A stretch of 64,000 nt of DNA, taken from contig NZ_QANL01000002.1 of the NCBI RefSeq assembly GCF_003067705.1, positions 924,265 to 988,264 on the forward strand. The letters are read 5' to 3'. Each line of letters begins with the position of its first letter. Positions within the stretch are counted from its first letter, which is position 1. Below, in pieces: positions 8,801-20,221 of the stretch. Under the pieces are notes generated by a model. The model saw only the letters and a list, made by a program, of their open reading frames with translations, ran no database searches and was not told the DNA's origin. The position numbers and the translations under genes were made by a program. The DNA is from Planctomonas deserti. GTDB lineage: Bacteria; Actinomycetota; Actinomycetes; Actinomycetales; Microbacteriaceae.

Positions 8801-9484
8801 ATGGCGCGCATCTACGACTGTTCGGTCGACTCGGAACTCCTGACCGGCATGAGACTGGCGCGAGCGGCTATCGCCCGCGGCGAGTGCGTCGTGCTGCCCA
8901 CCGACACCGTCTACGGCATCGCCGCCGACGCGTTCAACCCGGCGGCCGTCACCCGGCTGCTGGAGGCGAAGGGTCGCACCCGCCAGGCGCCGCCGCCCGT
9001 GCTCATCCCCGGCATCCCCACCCTCGACGCCCTCGCGGAGTCCGTGCCGGAGGAGGTGCGCCTGCTGGTCGACAGGTTCTGGCCGGGCGCGCTCACGGTC
9101 ATCCTCCGCGCCCAGCCGTCGCTCTCCTGGGACCTCGGCGACACCCGGGGCACGGTAGCCCTGCGGATGCCGGACAACACCTACGCGCTCGAGCTGCTCG
9201 CGGAGACCGGCCCGCTCGCGGTGTCCTCCGCGAACCGCACGGGTGAGCCGGCCGCGACGACGGCCTTCGAGGCCGAGGCGCAGCTGGGGGAGAGCGTCTC
9301 CGTCTATCTCGACGGCGACGACACCGTCGCCGTGTCGCCCGGCGAGCACGGCGCCCCGTCCACGATCGTGGACGCGACTGCGCTCGGCCGCGAGGGCGGG
9401 AAGCTGCGGATCGTGCGCCAGGGCGCCATCTCGCGGGAGGACATCCGGGCCGTCGTGGGCGACGCGCTCGAAGACGAGGCCTGA
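8801..9484 (+). CDS. ywlC: L-threonylcarbamoyladenylate synthase (Sua5/YwlC/TsaC family)
   Basis: A 227-residue protein that makes threonylcarbamoyl-AMP from threonine, bicarbonate and ATP for the tRNA t6A37 modification. The family signature is visible: LPTDTVYGIAADAFN near the N terminus, then AKGRTRQAPPPVLI, FWPGALTVIL and SSANRTGEPA. An in-frame ATG at 8789 would add four residues but lies partly within the TAACAT box, so ATG 8801 with a leaderless transcript is preferred. The stop is followed one base later by the start of the WecA-like gene. Confidence 0.92.
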   Translation: MARIYDCSVDSELLTGMRLARAAIARGECVVLPTDTVYGIAADAFNPAAVTRLLEAKGRTRQAPPPVLIPGIPTLDALAESVPEEVRLLVDRFWPGALTVILRAQPSLSWDLGDTRGTVALRMPDNTYALELLAETGPLAVSSANRTGEPAATTAFEAEAQLGESVSVYLDGDDTVAVSPGEHGAPSTIVDATALGREGGKLRIVRQGAISREDIRAVVGDALEDEA

Positions 9485-9485
9485 G

Positions 9486-10754
9486 ATGCCCTACTACTTC
9501 ACGATCGGCCTGATCACGGCACTGATCACCCTGATCCTGTCCGTGTTGATCATGAAGCTGAGCCACCGTTACCGGCTCTACCCGAAGATCCGCGAGCGCG
9601 ACGTGCACACCCGCCCTACGCCGCGGCTCGGCGGCGTCGCGATGTTCGCGGGCGTGCTCGTGGCGTTCGCCATCGCGTCGCAGATCTCCTGGTTCGACCT
9701 CGTGTTCGCGAGACCGGGGCCCATCTGGGCGATCCTCGGCGCCGCCTTCATCATCGTGGCGATCGGCGTCGCCGACGACATCTGGGACCTCGACTGGATG
9801 ACCAAGCTCGCCGGTCAGATCCTCGCGGCGGGGCTGCTCGCCTGGCAGGGCGTCGCCATCGCGTCGCTGCCGATCGGCGGGCTCACCGTTGGCTCGTCCT
9901 ACATGTCGCTGATCATCACCGTGCTCGCCGTCGTGCTCGTGATGAACGCCATCAACTTCATCGACGGCCTCGACGGCCTCGTCGCCGGCGTCGCGATCAT
10001 CGCGAACAGCACGTTCTTCATCTACAGCTTCCTGCTGTCCCTGGAGGAGGGGCGCACCGAGCGGTTCAACCTGGCCTCGTTGATCTCGGTGATCATCATC
10101 GGCGCCTGCGTCGGGTTCCTGCCGCTCAACTGGCACCCCGCGAAGCTGTTCATGGGCGACGCCGGCGCGCTGCTGATCGGCCTGCTGATGGCGACGAGCG
10201 CGATCGCGGTCACCGGGGAGATCGACCCCGTGAACTTCGCGCGGAGCGAGTTCCTGCCGGCCTTCCTGCCGATCCTGCTGCCGTTCGCGATCCTCGTCGT
10301 GCCCCTGCTCGACTTCGGTCTCGCGGTGTTCCGCAGACTACGGGCGGGCAAGTCGCCGTTCAGCGCCGACCGCCAGCACCTGCACCACCGGCTGCTCGAC
10401 ATGGGCCACTCGCGGCTGCACGCCGTCTTCATCTTTTACGCCTGGACGACGGTGGTCTCCGTCGGCTGCCTGCTGTTCTTCGTGATCAAGCCCTACTACT
10501 GGGCCTTCCTCTTCATCTTCCTCGGGCTCGTCGTGTGCGCGGGGCTGACCCTCGCGCCGGTCACCCGGCGCAAGTCGGTCGAGGCGAAGGTGCAGTCCGC
10601 CTCCGGCGCCGACGCGTCCGCCCTCGCCGCGTTCGACCCGCTCGACAGCGCATCCGAGGACCTCGACCGGTCCCGGGTGACCGATGACCAGCTGGCCACC
10701 GTGGAGCGCGCCGCGACCGGCGGCATCCACCTCCCCCCGAAGGACTCCCGATGA
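9486..10754 (+). CDS. Undecaprenyl/decaprenyl-phosphate GlcNAc-1-phosphate transferase (WecA/TagO-like)
   Basis: A 422-residue polytopic membrane enzyme of the MraY/WecA family, which moves a sugar-1-phosphate from a UDP-sugar onto a polyprenyl phosphate carrier to begin a cell-wall glycopolymer. Motifs: the RPTPRLGG loop, the Mg-binding pair in VADDIWDLD, NAINFIDGLDGL, FMGDAG and the HLHHRLL histidine motif. Roughly ten membrane segments are followed by a hydrophilic C-terminal tail of about 70 residues. Location directly upstream of atpI is the usual actinobacterial order. The stop overlaps atpI by four bases (ATGA). Confidence 0.93.
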   Translation: MPYYFTIGLITALITLILSVLIMKLSHRYRLYPKIRERDVHTRPTPRLGGVAMFAGVLVAFAIASQISWFDLVFARPGPIWAILGAAFIIVAIGVADDIWDLDWMTKLAGQILAAGLLAWQGVAIASLPIGGLTVGSSYMSLIITVLAVVLVMNAINFIDGLDGLVAGVAIIANSTFFIYSFLLSLEEGRTERFNLASLISVIIIGACVGFLPLNWHPAKLFMGDAGALLIGLLMATSAIAVTGEIDPVNFARSEFLPAFLPILLPFAILVVPLLDFGLAVFRRLRAGKSPFSADRQHLHHRLLDMGHSRLHAVFIFYAWTTVVSVGCLLFFVIKPYYWAFLFIFLGLVVCAGLTLAPVTRRKSVEAKVQSASGADASALAAFDPLDSASEDLDRSRVTDDQLATVERAATGGIHLPPKDSR

Positions 10755-11224
10755 CGAATACCGCAGGCGGCCACCGCCGCCCGAGCTCGACGCCCGTGTT
10801 CCAGAGCGTGCTGCGCGGGGGCCTCGTCCTCGCCGTCGCGATCGCCGTCGTGGGCGGTGTCATCGGCTTCCTCGCCGCGGGCACGCCCGGGCTCGTCTCG
10901 GCGCTCATCGGGGCACTGATCGGCGGCCTGTTCCTCGCCGTGACCGCCGCGAGCATCCTGTTCGCGAACCGGCTGAGCAACGGCGACATGCTGCACCCGG
11001 CCTACTTCGGCATCATCCTCGGCGCCTGGCTGCTGAAGTTCGTGCTCTTCCTCATCATGGTGTTCCTGCTGCGCGAGCAGCCCTGGATCGACGGGACCGT
11101 GCTGTTCCTCACCCTGGTCGCCGGCGTGCTCGGCACGCTGGCCATCGACGTCATCGTCGTCGCCCGCTCGCGCATCCCCTATGTGAGCGACGTGAGCCTG
11201 CCGGGAGACGGCGACAGGCGGTAG
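10751..11224 (+). CDS. atpI: AtpI-like membrane protein of the ATP synthase operon
   Basis: A 157-residue protein with about four predicted membrane segments and little charged sequence apart from its termini. It lies between the WecA-like gene, which it overlaps, and atpB, the usual position of AtpI, an assembly-associated protein of the F0 sector. Sequence similarity to AtpI is hard to judge by eye, so the name rests largely on position, size and topology. Confidence 0.75.
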   Translation: MTNTAGGHRRPSSTPVFQSVLRGGLVLAVAIAVVGGVIGFLAAGTPGLVSALIGALIGGLFLAVTAASILFANRLSNGDMLHPAYFGIILGAWLLKFVLFLIMVFLLREQPWIDGTVLFLTLVAGVLGTLAIDVIVVARSRIPYVSDVSLPGDGDRR

Positions 11225-11252
11225 CGATTGGGCGAGGGGAGCGTTATCTTGC

Positions 11253-11308
11253 TAGACTCTCCCACGGTTCCCCCCGCGCTAAACGAAGACATCACCGCCT
11301 GAGCGGTG
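11253..11308 (+). promoter_or_regulatory. Putative atp operon promoter and leader hairpin
   Basis: In the 174-bp gap between atpI and atpB, TAGACT at 11253-11258 matches an actinobacterial -10 box; the -35 is weak (TTGGGC at 11228-11233, spacer 19). Downstream, CACCGC-CTGA-GCGGTG (11293-11308) is a perfect six-pair hairpin with a four-base loop, located in the transcript leader if the promoter is used. A second promoter here would let the ATP synthase genes be expressed separately from wecA-atpI. Confidence 0.45.
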
Positions 11309-11398
11309 CTTCCGAAGCGGGATGTTCTTCCCATCGTTCGCTGACGCGAGAGCCTTCGCTCCACGCCCCGAAACAGGAGAAAAGCGCTGCTCAACGCT

Positions 11399-12202
11399 AT
11401 GCACCTGCTGGTTCCGAAAGCCGCCGAAGAGGGCGGATTCGTGGGCCCGTCAATCGCGGAATTCTTCCCCGACATCATCCTGTTCGAGGGCACCCCCTTC
11501 GCCATGAACCGCATCATGATGCTGCGGCTCCTGGTCGTCGCGGTGCTCGTGCTGATGTTCTGGCTCGGCACCCGGAACATGAAGATCGTCCCCGGCCGGT
11601 TCCAGACCCTCATCGAGATGGCCCTGAACCTGGTCCGCGTCAGCATCGCCGAGGACGTCCTCGGCAAGAAGGACGGAACCCGCTTCCTCCCTCTGCTGAC
11701 CACGGTCTTCTTCCTGGTGCTCGGCATGAACCTCACCGGTGTCATACCCGGCCTGAACATCGCGGGCACGTCCGTGATCGGTCTGCCGCTGGTCCTCGCC
11801 GTCATCGCCTACATCGCGTTCATCTACGCGGGCCTCAAGAAGCACCCGGGCGCCTTCCTCAAGAACTCGCTGTTCCCGCCCGGCGTGCCGAAGCCGATCT
11901 ACGTCATCGTGACGCCGATCGAGTTCGTGTCGATCTTCGTGCTGCGGCCGATCACCCTCTGCCTGCGACTCCTGATGAACATGGTCGCCGGCCACCTCCT
12001 GCTCGTCCTGCTGTTCTCGGCGACGCAGTTCTTCTTCTTCAGCGCAGCCGTCGACGGTGCGTTCCGCGCCTTCGGTGCCGGAACCCTCCTCTTCGGACTT
12101 GTCTTCACCCTCTTCGAGGTGCTGGTCGCTGTGCTGCAGGCGTACGTCTTCACCCTGCTCACCACGGTCTACATCCAGCAGGCCCTGGCCGAAGAGCACT
12201 AA
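11399..12202 (+). CDS. atpB: ATP synthase F0 subunit a
   Basis: At least 267 residues with five to six membrane helices. Subunit a forms the proton half-channels beside the c-ring; its conserved arginine lies in the segment PITLCLRLLMNMVAGH. The start is uncertain. AGGAG at 11375-11379 is 19 nt before ATG 11399, too far for an efficient site, but 7 nt before an in-frame CTG at 11387, which would add MLNA to the N terminus. I report the ATG start and flag the CTG alternative. Next is atpE, after 84 bp. Confidence 0.93.
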   Translation: MHLLVPKAAEEGGFVGPSIAEFFPDIILFEGTPFAMNRIMMLRLLVVAVLVLMFWLGTRNMKIVPGRFQTLIEMALNLVRVSIAEDVLGKKDGTRFLPLLTTVFFLVLGMNLTGVIPGLNIAGTSVIGLPLVLAVIAYIAFIYAGLKKHPGAFLKNSLFPPGVPKPIYVIVTPIEFVSIFVLRPITLCLRLLMNMVAGHLLLVLLFSATQFFFFSAAVDGAFRAFGAGTLLFGLVFTLFEVLVAVLQAYVFTLLTTVYIQQALAEEH

Positions 12203-12526
<324 letters not shown>

Positions 12527-12557
12527 TCCCCCCATCTAGGTTCTCCGAGGAGACGCA

Positions 12558-13121
12558 ATGCTTCACGCAGTAATCACTGCAGCCGCAGAGGACGGGCACG
12601 AGGCTCAGAACCCGCTCATCCCGGCGACGTACGACATCGTCTGGTCCCTCGTCTGCTTCGCGATCATCTTCGCGGTCTTCTTCTGGAAGGTGCTCCCCGC
12701 CATCCGCAAGACGCTGGACGAGCGCTCGGAGATCATCGAGGGCGGCATCGCCAAGGCCGAGAACGCCCAGGCCGAGGCCGCGGCGGCGCTTGCCGAGTAC
12801 AACGCCCGCCTCAGCGAGGCGCGCGCCGAGGCCGGCCGCATCCGCGAGCAGGCGCGGGCCGACGGCCAGCGCATCCTCAGCGACCTCAAGCAGCAGGCCT
12901 CCGTCGAGGCGGCCCGCATCACCGCGAACGCGCAGGCGCAGATCGAGGCGGAGCGCCAGGCGGCGCTCGTCTCGCTCCGCTCCGAGGTGGGAACGCTCGC
13001 GATCGACCTCGCGTCGGGCGTGCTCGGCGAGAGCCTCACCGACGACCGTCGCTCCGCGGCGCTCGTCGACCGGTTCCTCGCGCACCTCGAGGCCAGCGAG
13101 ACCGCGGGCAGGGCCAAGTAG
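12558..13121 (+). CDS. atpF: ATP synthase F0 subunit b
   Basis: A 187-residue peripheral-stalk subunit: one N-terminal membrane helix at about residues 27-47 (DIVWSLVCFAIIFAVFFW) followed by a long Ala/Glu/Arg-rich helix expected to dimerise as a coiled coil and contact subunit delta. The ATG follows CCGAGGAGA. The stop is immediately followed, without a gap, by the ATG of atpH. Confidence 0.95.
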   Translation: MLHAVITAAAEDGHEAQNPLIPATYDIVWSLVCFAIIFAVFFWKVLPAIRKTLDERSEIIEGGIAKAENAQAEAAAALAEYNARLSEARAEAGRIREQARADGQRILSDLKQQASVEAARITANAQAQIEAERQAALVSLRSEVGTLAIDLASGVLGESLTDDRRSAALVDRFLAHLEASETAGRAK

Positions 13122-13910
13122 ATGGGGAGCGCGACTCGCGGTTCCCTCGGTGAGGCCCGCGCCGCACTGGCGCAGGTTCCCGAGGTCCGGCTGGAGACGG
13201 CCGAGCAGCTGCTGCAGGCGGGCCGCGTGATCGGTTCGTCCAACCAGCTGCGCAACCTGCTGGGCGACCCCGGCCTCGAGACCTCGGACAAGACCGAGAT
13301 CGTGCGTCGCGTGTTCTCCGGCTCGCTCGACGGCATCGCCCTGCAGCTCGTCACGAGCATCGCCGGCGACCGCTGGTCGAGCGACGACGACCTGCTCGAG
13401 GCCATCGAGGAGCTCGGCCTCCGGGCCGCGGCGCGGTCGGCCGACTTCGGTACCGACATCGTGGGCGAGCTGTTCGAGTTCGGCAGGGCCGTCCGGTCCA
13501 ACCCCTCGCTCGAGCTGGCGGTCAGCAGCAAGCTCGGGACGGCGGCGGCGAAGGCCTCGCTCGTGACCGAGTTGCTCGCCGGCGCGTCCCAGCAGACCCG
13601 GCTCATCGTCAGCCACCTCGTTCAGCAGCCGCGCGGCCGCCGCATCAGCGAGCTTCTCCGTTCCGCCGCGGCGGTGGTGTCGGACGAGTCCGGCCGACTC
13701 GTCGCGACCGTGACCGTCGCCCGTCCCATCGCGGGCGAGCAACTGGAGCGGCTGCGGGAGGGACTAGCCCGCGCGTACGGGCGTAACGTGGCCATCAACC
13801 AGGTCATCGACGAAAGTGTCATCGGCGGGCTTCGCGTGCAGATCGGCAATGACGTCATCGACGGAAGCGTCGCCACCAAGCTCAACGACCTGAGACTTCA
13901 ACTCGCCTGA
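13122..13910 (+). CDS. atpH: ATP synthase F1 subunit delta
   Basis: A 262-residue OSCP/delta subunit linking the b stalk to the top of F1. The C-terminal segment (IGGLRVQIGNDVIDGSVATK) carries the conserved GG-R--IG--V-DGS pattern of delta subunits. Longer than the E. coli protein, as usual in actinobacteria, whose delta has an extended N-terminal helical domain. It abuts atpF and lies 30 bp before atpA. Confidence 0.95.
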   Translation: MGSATRGSLGEARAALAQVPEVRLETAEQLLQAGRVIGSSNQLRNLLGDPGLETSDKTEIVRRVFSGSLDGIALQLVTSIAGDRWSSDDDLLEAIEELGLRAAARSADFGTDIVGELFEFGRAVRSNPSLELAVSSKLGTAAAKASLVTELLAGASQQTRLIVSHLVQQPRGRRISELLRSAAAVVSDESGRLVATVTVARPIAGEQLERLREGLARAYGRNVAINQVIDESVIGGLRVQIGNDVIDGSVATKLNDLRLQLA

Positions 13911-13940
13911 CCCGCGGGAACCTCAACAAAGGAAATTTTC

Positions 13941-15578
13941 ATGGCAGAACTTTCGATCAGCCCGGACGAGATCCGGAATGCGCTGAAGGACTTCGTGCGG
14001 GCCTACGACCCCACGAAGGCGTCCACCACCGAGGTCGGCTACGTCACGAACGCCGGCGACGGCATCGCCCACGTCCAGGGCCTCCCCGGGGTCATGGCGA
14101 ACGAGCTCATCCGCTTCGCCGACGGCACCCTGGGCCTCGCCCAGAACCTCGACGAGGACGAGATCGGCGTCATCGTGCTCGGCGAGTTCTCCGGCATCGA
14201 GGAGGGCATGGAGGTGCAGCGCACCGGCGAGGTGCTCTCCGTCCCCGTCGGTGACGGCTACCTCGGCCGCGTCGTCGACCCGCTCGGCAACCCCATCGAC
14301 GGTCTCGGCGAGATCGTGTCCGAGACGCGTCGCGCCCTCGAGCTCCAGGCGCCCGGCGTCATGATGCGCAAGAGCGTGCACGAGCCCATGCAGACCGGCA
14401 TCAAGGCCATCGACGCCATGATCCCGATCGGCCGCGGCCAGCGCCAGCTCATCATCGGCGACCGCCAGACCGGCAAGACGGCCATCGCGATCGACACGAT
14501 CATCAACCAGCGCGCCAACTGGGAGTCGGGCGACGTCAACAAGCAGGTCCGCTGCATCTACGTCGCCATCGGCCAGAAGGGCTCGACCATCGCCGGCGTG
14601 CGTGGCGCGCTCGAGGACGCGGGCGCGATGGAGTACACCACCATCGTCGCCTCCCCGGCCTCCGACCCCGCCGGCTTCAAGTACCTCGCCCCCTACACCG
14701 GTTCGGCCATCGGCCAGCACTGGATGTACGGCGGCAAGCACGTGCTGATCATCTTCGACGACCTGTCGAAGCAGGCCGAGGCCTACCGCGCCGTGTCGCT
14801 GCTGCTGCGCCGTCCGCCGGGACGTGAGGCGTACCCCGGCGACGTGTTCTACCTGCACTCCCGCCTGCTCGAGCGCTGCGCGAAGCTGTCCGACGAGCTC
14901 GGCGCCGGTTCGATGACGGGTCTGCCCATCATCGAGACCCGTGCCAACGACGTCTCGGCGTACATCCCGACGAACGTGATCTCGATCACGGACGGCCAGA
15001 TCTTCCTGCAGTCCGACCTGTTCAACTCGAACCAGCGCCCCGCGGTCGACGTCGGCATCTCGGTGTCCCGCGTCGGCGGCGACGCCCAGGTCAAGTCGAT
15101 CAAGAAGGTCTCCGGAACGCTGAAGCTGGAGCTCGCTCAGTACCGCTCGCTCGAGGCGTTCGCGATGTTCGCGTCCGACCTCGACCAGACGAGCCGCCGC
15201 CAGCTCGCGCGCGGTGCCCGCCTCACCGAGCTGCTCAAGCAGCCGCAGTACTCGCCGTACCCCGTCGAGGACCAGGTCGTCTCGATCTGGGCCGGCACCA
15301 AGGGCAAGCTCGACGAGGTTCCGGTGTCCGACGTGCTGCGCTTCGAGCGCGAGCTGCTGGACTACCTCGGCCGCACCACGGACGTGCTCACGCGGCTGCG
15401 CGAGACGAACGTGCTCGACGACGACACCGTCGCGATCCTCGACCGCGCGGTGGACCAGTTCAAGCTCGAGTTCCAGACGGGCGAGGGCAAGTCCCTGGTC
15501 GGTCCCGGCAAGGAGCAGTTCGACAGCATGCCCGCCGAGGACATCAACCAGGAAAAGATCGTCAAGACGCGGCGCTAG
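13941..15578 (+). CDS. atpA: ATP synthase F1 subunit alpha
   Basis: A 545-residue non-catalytic nucleotide-binding subunit of the alpha3beta3 head. Walker A GDRQTGKT, the alpha/beta signature region ([17 protein letters not shown]) and the C-terminal helical domain are present. The ATG follows AAAGGAAA. A C-terminal extension rich in charged residues follows the core, as in other actinobacteria. Confidence 0.98.
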   Translation: MAELSISPDEIRNALKDFVRAYDPTKASTTEVGYVTNAGDGIAHVQGLPGVMANELIRFADGTLGLAQNLDEDEIGVIVLGEFSGIEEGMEVQRTGEVLSVPVGDGYLGRVVDPLGNPIDGLGEIVSETRRALELQAPGVMMRKSVHEPMQTGIKAIDAMIPIGRGQRQLIIGDRQTGKTAIAIDTIINQRANWESGDVNKQVRCIYVAIGQKGSTIAGVRGALEDAGAMEYTTIVASPASDPAGFKYLAPYTGSAIGQHWMYGGKHVLIIFDDLSKQAEAYRAVSLLLRRPPGREAYPGDVFYLHSRLLERCAKLSDELGAGSMTGLPIIETRANDVSAYIPTNVISITDGQIFLQSDLFNSNQRPAVDVGISVSRVGGDAQVKSIKKVSGTLKLELAQYRSLEAFAMFASDLDQTSRRQLARGARLTELLKQPQYSPYPVEDQVVSIWAGTKGKLDEVPVSDVLRFERELLDYLGRTTDVLTRLRETNVLDDDTVAILDRAVDQFKLEFQTGEGKSLVGPGKEQFDSMPAEDINQEKIVKTRR

Positions 15579-15668
15579 CCGACCCCGTTCCGCCGGTCGT
15601 CCCTCTCGAGCGCTTCTCGCCTCTGAGAGGGACGGCCGGCACATCACCGAACTACCTACAGGAGATAC

Positions 15669-18046
<2,378 letters not shown>

Positions 18047-18048
18047 GC

Positions 18049-18315
18049 ATGGCGTCTCCGCTGACCGTCACGGTCGTCTCCGCGGACCAGGAGGTCTGGT
18101 CCGGCCAGGCCTCCATGGTCGTGGCGCGCACCGTCGAGGGCGAGATCGGCATCCTGGCCGGGCACGAGCCCATGCTCGCGATCCTCGCGAGCGGTGAGGT
18201 GCGCATCACCAGCGCCGACGGGTCGCGGATCACGGCCCGCGCCGATGACGGCTTCCTGTCCGTCGAGAACGACACCGTCACGGTGGTCGCAAGCCAGGCC
18301 GCGCTCGTCGCGTGA
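18049..18315 (+). CDS. atpC: ATP synthase F1 subunit epsilon
   Basis: An 88-residue subunit with the N-terminal beta-sandwich (SPLTVTVVSADQEVWSGQ, then GEIGILAGHEPMLAIL). It is short: the C-terminal two-helix inhibitory domain found in E. coli epsilon is absent, as in many actinobacteria. ATG 18049 was chosen two bases after the atpD stop; an upstream in-frame ATG lies inside atpD. The stop overlaps the next gene's GTG. Confidence 0.95.
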   Translation: MASPLTVTVVSADQEVWSGQASMVVARTVEGEIGILAGHEPMLAILASGEVRITSADGSRITARADDGFLSVENDTVTVVASQAALVA

Positions 18316-18908
18316 GTTCCTCCGCCTACGGGGCGGTCCCTCCCACTTCCGGGAGGGGCCGCCCCGTCGTCGTGCCCGCGGCACCGGTTCTCGTCGTGAT
18401 GGCCGGGCTGCCCGGTGCGGGCAAGTCCGCGGTCGCCGACGTGCTCGGGGATCGGCTGGGCGCACCGGTGGTGTCGGTCGACCCGATCGAGTCCGCGATG
18501 CTGGTTGCGGGGGTCCACCCGGGGCAGCCCACGGGCCTCGCGGCCTACGTCGTGGCCGAGGGGATGGCGGAAGCCGTCCTCCAAGCGGGGGCGTCCGTCG
18601 TCGTCGACGCCGTGAACGCCGTGGAGCCCGCCCGGGCGCAGTGGTCGGCGCTGAGCGCGCGCACCGGGGTGCCGCTGCTCTTCGTCGAGGTGGTCTGCTC
18701 GGACGAGTCCGTGCACCGCTCCCGCCTCGAGGCGCGTCACCGCGGCCTCCCCGGCATGCGCGAGCTCGGCTGGGCGGACGTGCTGCGGTCGCGGAGCGAG
18801 TACGAGGAGTGGGCGGGGGAGTCCGCCGCGTGGCCGCGACTGCCCGTCGACTCGATGCGTCCGGTGAGCGACCTGGTCGACGAGGTCCTCATGCGGTTGG
18901 GAGCCTGA
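18312..18908 (+). CDS. P-loop ATP-binding protein (AAA_33/zeta-like kinase fold)
   Basis: A 198-residue protein with Walker A GLPGAGKS at 32-39 and an arrangement typical of small P-loop phosphotransferases (gluconate kinase/chloramphenicol phosphotransferase-like). A Pro/Gly-rich 25-residue N-terminal tail precedes the fold. GTG 18312 overlaps the atpC stop (GTGA) and its own stop overlaps the yaaA ATG (TGATG at 18906-18910), so it is translated with the ATP synthase operon tail. The substrate is unknown. Confidence 0.75.
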   Translation: MSSSAYGAVPPTSGRGRPVVVPAAPVLVVMAGLPGAGKSAVADVLGDRLGAPVVSVDPIESAMLVAGVHPGQPTGLAAYVVAEGMAEAVLQAGASVVVDAVNAVEPARAQWSALSARTGVPLLFVEVVCSDESVHRSRLEARHRGLPGMRELGWADVLRSRSEYEEWAGESAAWPRLPVDSMRPVSDLVDEVLMRLGA

Positions 18909-19663
18909 TGCGCATCCTGCTGCCGCCGTCCGAGACGAAGCGGGACGGCGGTGACGGCGCGCCGCTCGACGTTCGTTCGCTCGCCTTCCCCCAGCTGAAC
19001 ACCCGGCGGCGCGCCGTGCTGAAGGCCGTGCGCGAGCTCGCCCGGGACCGCGACGCCAGCATGGCGGCTCTGAAGATCGGCCCGAAGCTCGCCGGCGAGG
19101 TGGACCGCAATCGGGCCGTGACGCGGTCGCCCACCATGCCGGCCATCGACCGCTACACCGGCGTGCTCTACGACGCGCTGGACGCGGCGGCGCTGCCGGA
19201 GCCTGCCCGCCGGTTCGCCGCAGACCGGGTGTTCGTGCACTCGGCGCTGCTCGGACCCGTCGGCGCGCTCGACGGTATCCCCGCCTACCGGCTGTCCCAC
19301 GACTCGCGCCTGCCCGGCCTGCCGCTGCGCGCGCACTGGTCGACCGCCGTGGCCCGCGTGCTGGACGATCGCGACGACCTGCTGCTCGACCTGCGATCCG
19401 AGGGGTACGCCGGGCTCGGGCCGGCGCCTCGGCGGGACGGGTCCGTCTACCTGCGCGTGGTGACCGAGGGCGCGGACGGCGTCGCCCGGGCGCTCAACCA
19501 CTTCAACAAGCACGCGAAGGGCGCATTCACCCGCGCGCTGATCGAGCACGGCGAGGACTTCGCGTCGGTGGACGACCTCGTCGCGTGGGCGGCGGGCGCC
19601 GGACTGCGATTGCGGGCGGGAGCGCCGGGCGAGCTGGAGCTCGTGGTCGACGGGGCCCGCTAG
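18908..19663 (+). CDS. yaaA: YaaA family peroxide-stress protein
   Basis: A 251-residue member of the YaaA/DUF328 family: it begins MRILLPPSETKR and has the conserved YTGVLYDAL motif and the C-terminal HFNKHAKGAFTRAL block. In E. coli YaaA limits free iron and damage during peroxide stress; that role is family knowledge, not shown here. The start overlaps the preceding gene's stop. It is followed by a 558-bp repeat-rich intergenic region. Confidence 0.9.
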   Translation: MRILLPPSETKRDGGDGAPLDVRSLAFPQLNTRRRAVLKAVRELARDRDASMAALKIGPKLAGEVDRNRAVTRSPTMPAIDRYTGVLYDALDAAALPEPARRFAADRVFVHSALLGPVGALDGIPAYRLSHDSRLPGLPLRAHWSTAVARVLDDRDDLLLDLRSEGYAGLGPAPRRDGSVYLRVVTEGADGVARALNHFNKHAKGAFTRALIEHGEDFASVDDLVAWAAGAGLRLRAGAPGELELVVDGAR

Positions 19664-19740
19664 CGGCTGCGGCGGGGGCGTGCGCGGTCGCTGAGCCTGT
19701 CGAAGGGACGCGAGTCGGGAGCGTCGCCGGCACCACGCGG

Positions 19741-20076
19741 GGTGGGTACGGTCCCTGAGCCTGTCGAAGGGACGCATCCGGCTCTGCGAGGTCCGGAGCG
19801 TCGCTTCGACGAGCTCAGCGACCGTGTGGTTCCGTCCCCGGACGCAATTCAGCAGATTCTGCGCGACACGCCGTGTGCGAGCGCCGACACGCCCGCCCGC
19901 CGAGCGGGGTGGGTACGGTCCCTGAGCTTGTCGAAGGGACGCGACCGGGCTCTGGGAGGTCTGGAGCGTCGCTTCGACGGGCTCAGCGACCGTGTGGTTC
20001 CGTCCCCGGACGCGATTCAGCAGATTCCGCCCGACACGCCGTGTGTAAGCCACGACACGCCGACCGCCGAGCGGGA
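19741..20076 (+). repeat. 168-bp tandem duplication (two copies)
   Basis: The unit 19741-19908 is repeated at 19909-20076 with scattered substitutions. Each unit begins GGTGGGTACGGTCCCTGAGC, includes TCGAAGGGACGC, then the reverse-oriented GCTTCGAC-GCTCAGCGACC, then the left arm of the 82-nt palindrome. In the first unit the palindrome is cut off at GAGCG, where the second unit begins; only the second continues into the right arm. Confidence 0.8.
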
Positions 20077-20091
20077 TCTGCTGAGTTGCGT
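20010..20091. repeat. 82-nt palindromic element, copy 1
   Basis: Left arm ACGCGATTCAGCAG at 20010, inner arm GACACGCCG, right arm ending CTGCTGAGTTGCGT at 20091. The same length and arm sequences recur at four other places in the window. Half copies of the arm follow at about 20101-20122, 20133-20154 and 20164-20183, and a truncated left half begins at 19842. Confidence 0.8.
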
Positions 20092-20221
20092 TCGGGCCCA
20101 GCGGGATTTGCTGAGTTGCGTTGAGTACCGAAGCGGGTTCGCTGAATCGCGCTCAGGACGGAGCCGGATCTGCTGAGTTGCGTCAGGTCCCTCCGGCTGC
20201 TGCGCGCGGGACCGGCCGCGG

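Larger units (their letters stand above)
19664..20221. repeat. Gene-free repeat block between yaaA and tag
   Basis: These 558 bp lie between two convergent genes and contain no credible gene; open frames here are made of repeat sequence. The block holds copies of a CCTGAGC-TGTCGAAGGG element and its near-complement TTCGAC-GCTCAG, a 168-bp tandem duplication, one full 82-nt palindromic element and several half copies. Confidence 0.85.

Noticed and set aside
19742..20176. Open frames of 83-144 codons in the yaaA-tag gap
   Set aside because: They consist of tandem repeat and palindrome sequence, with no start signals or family resemblance.
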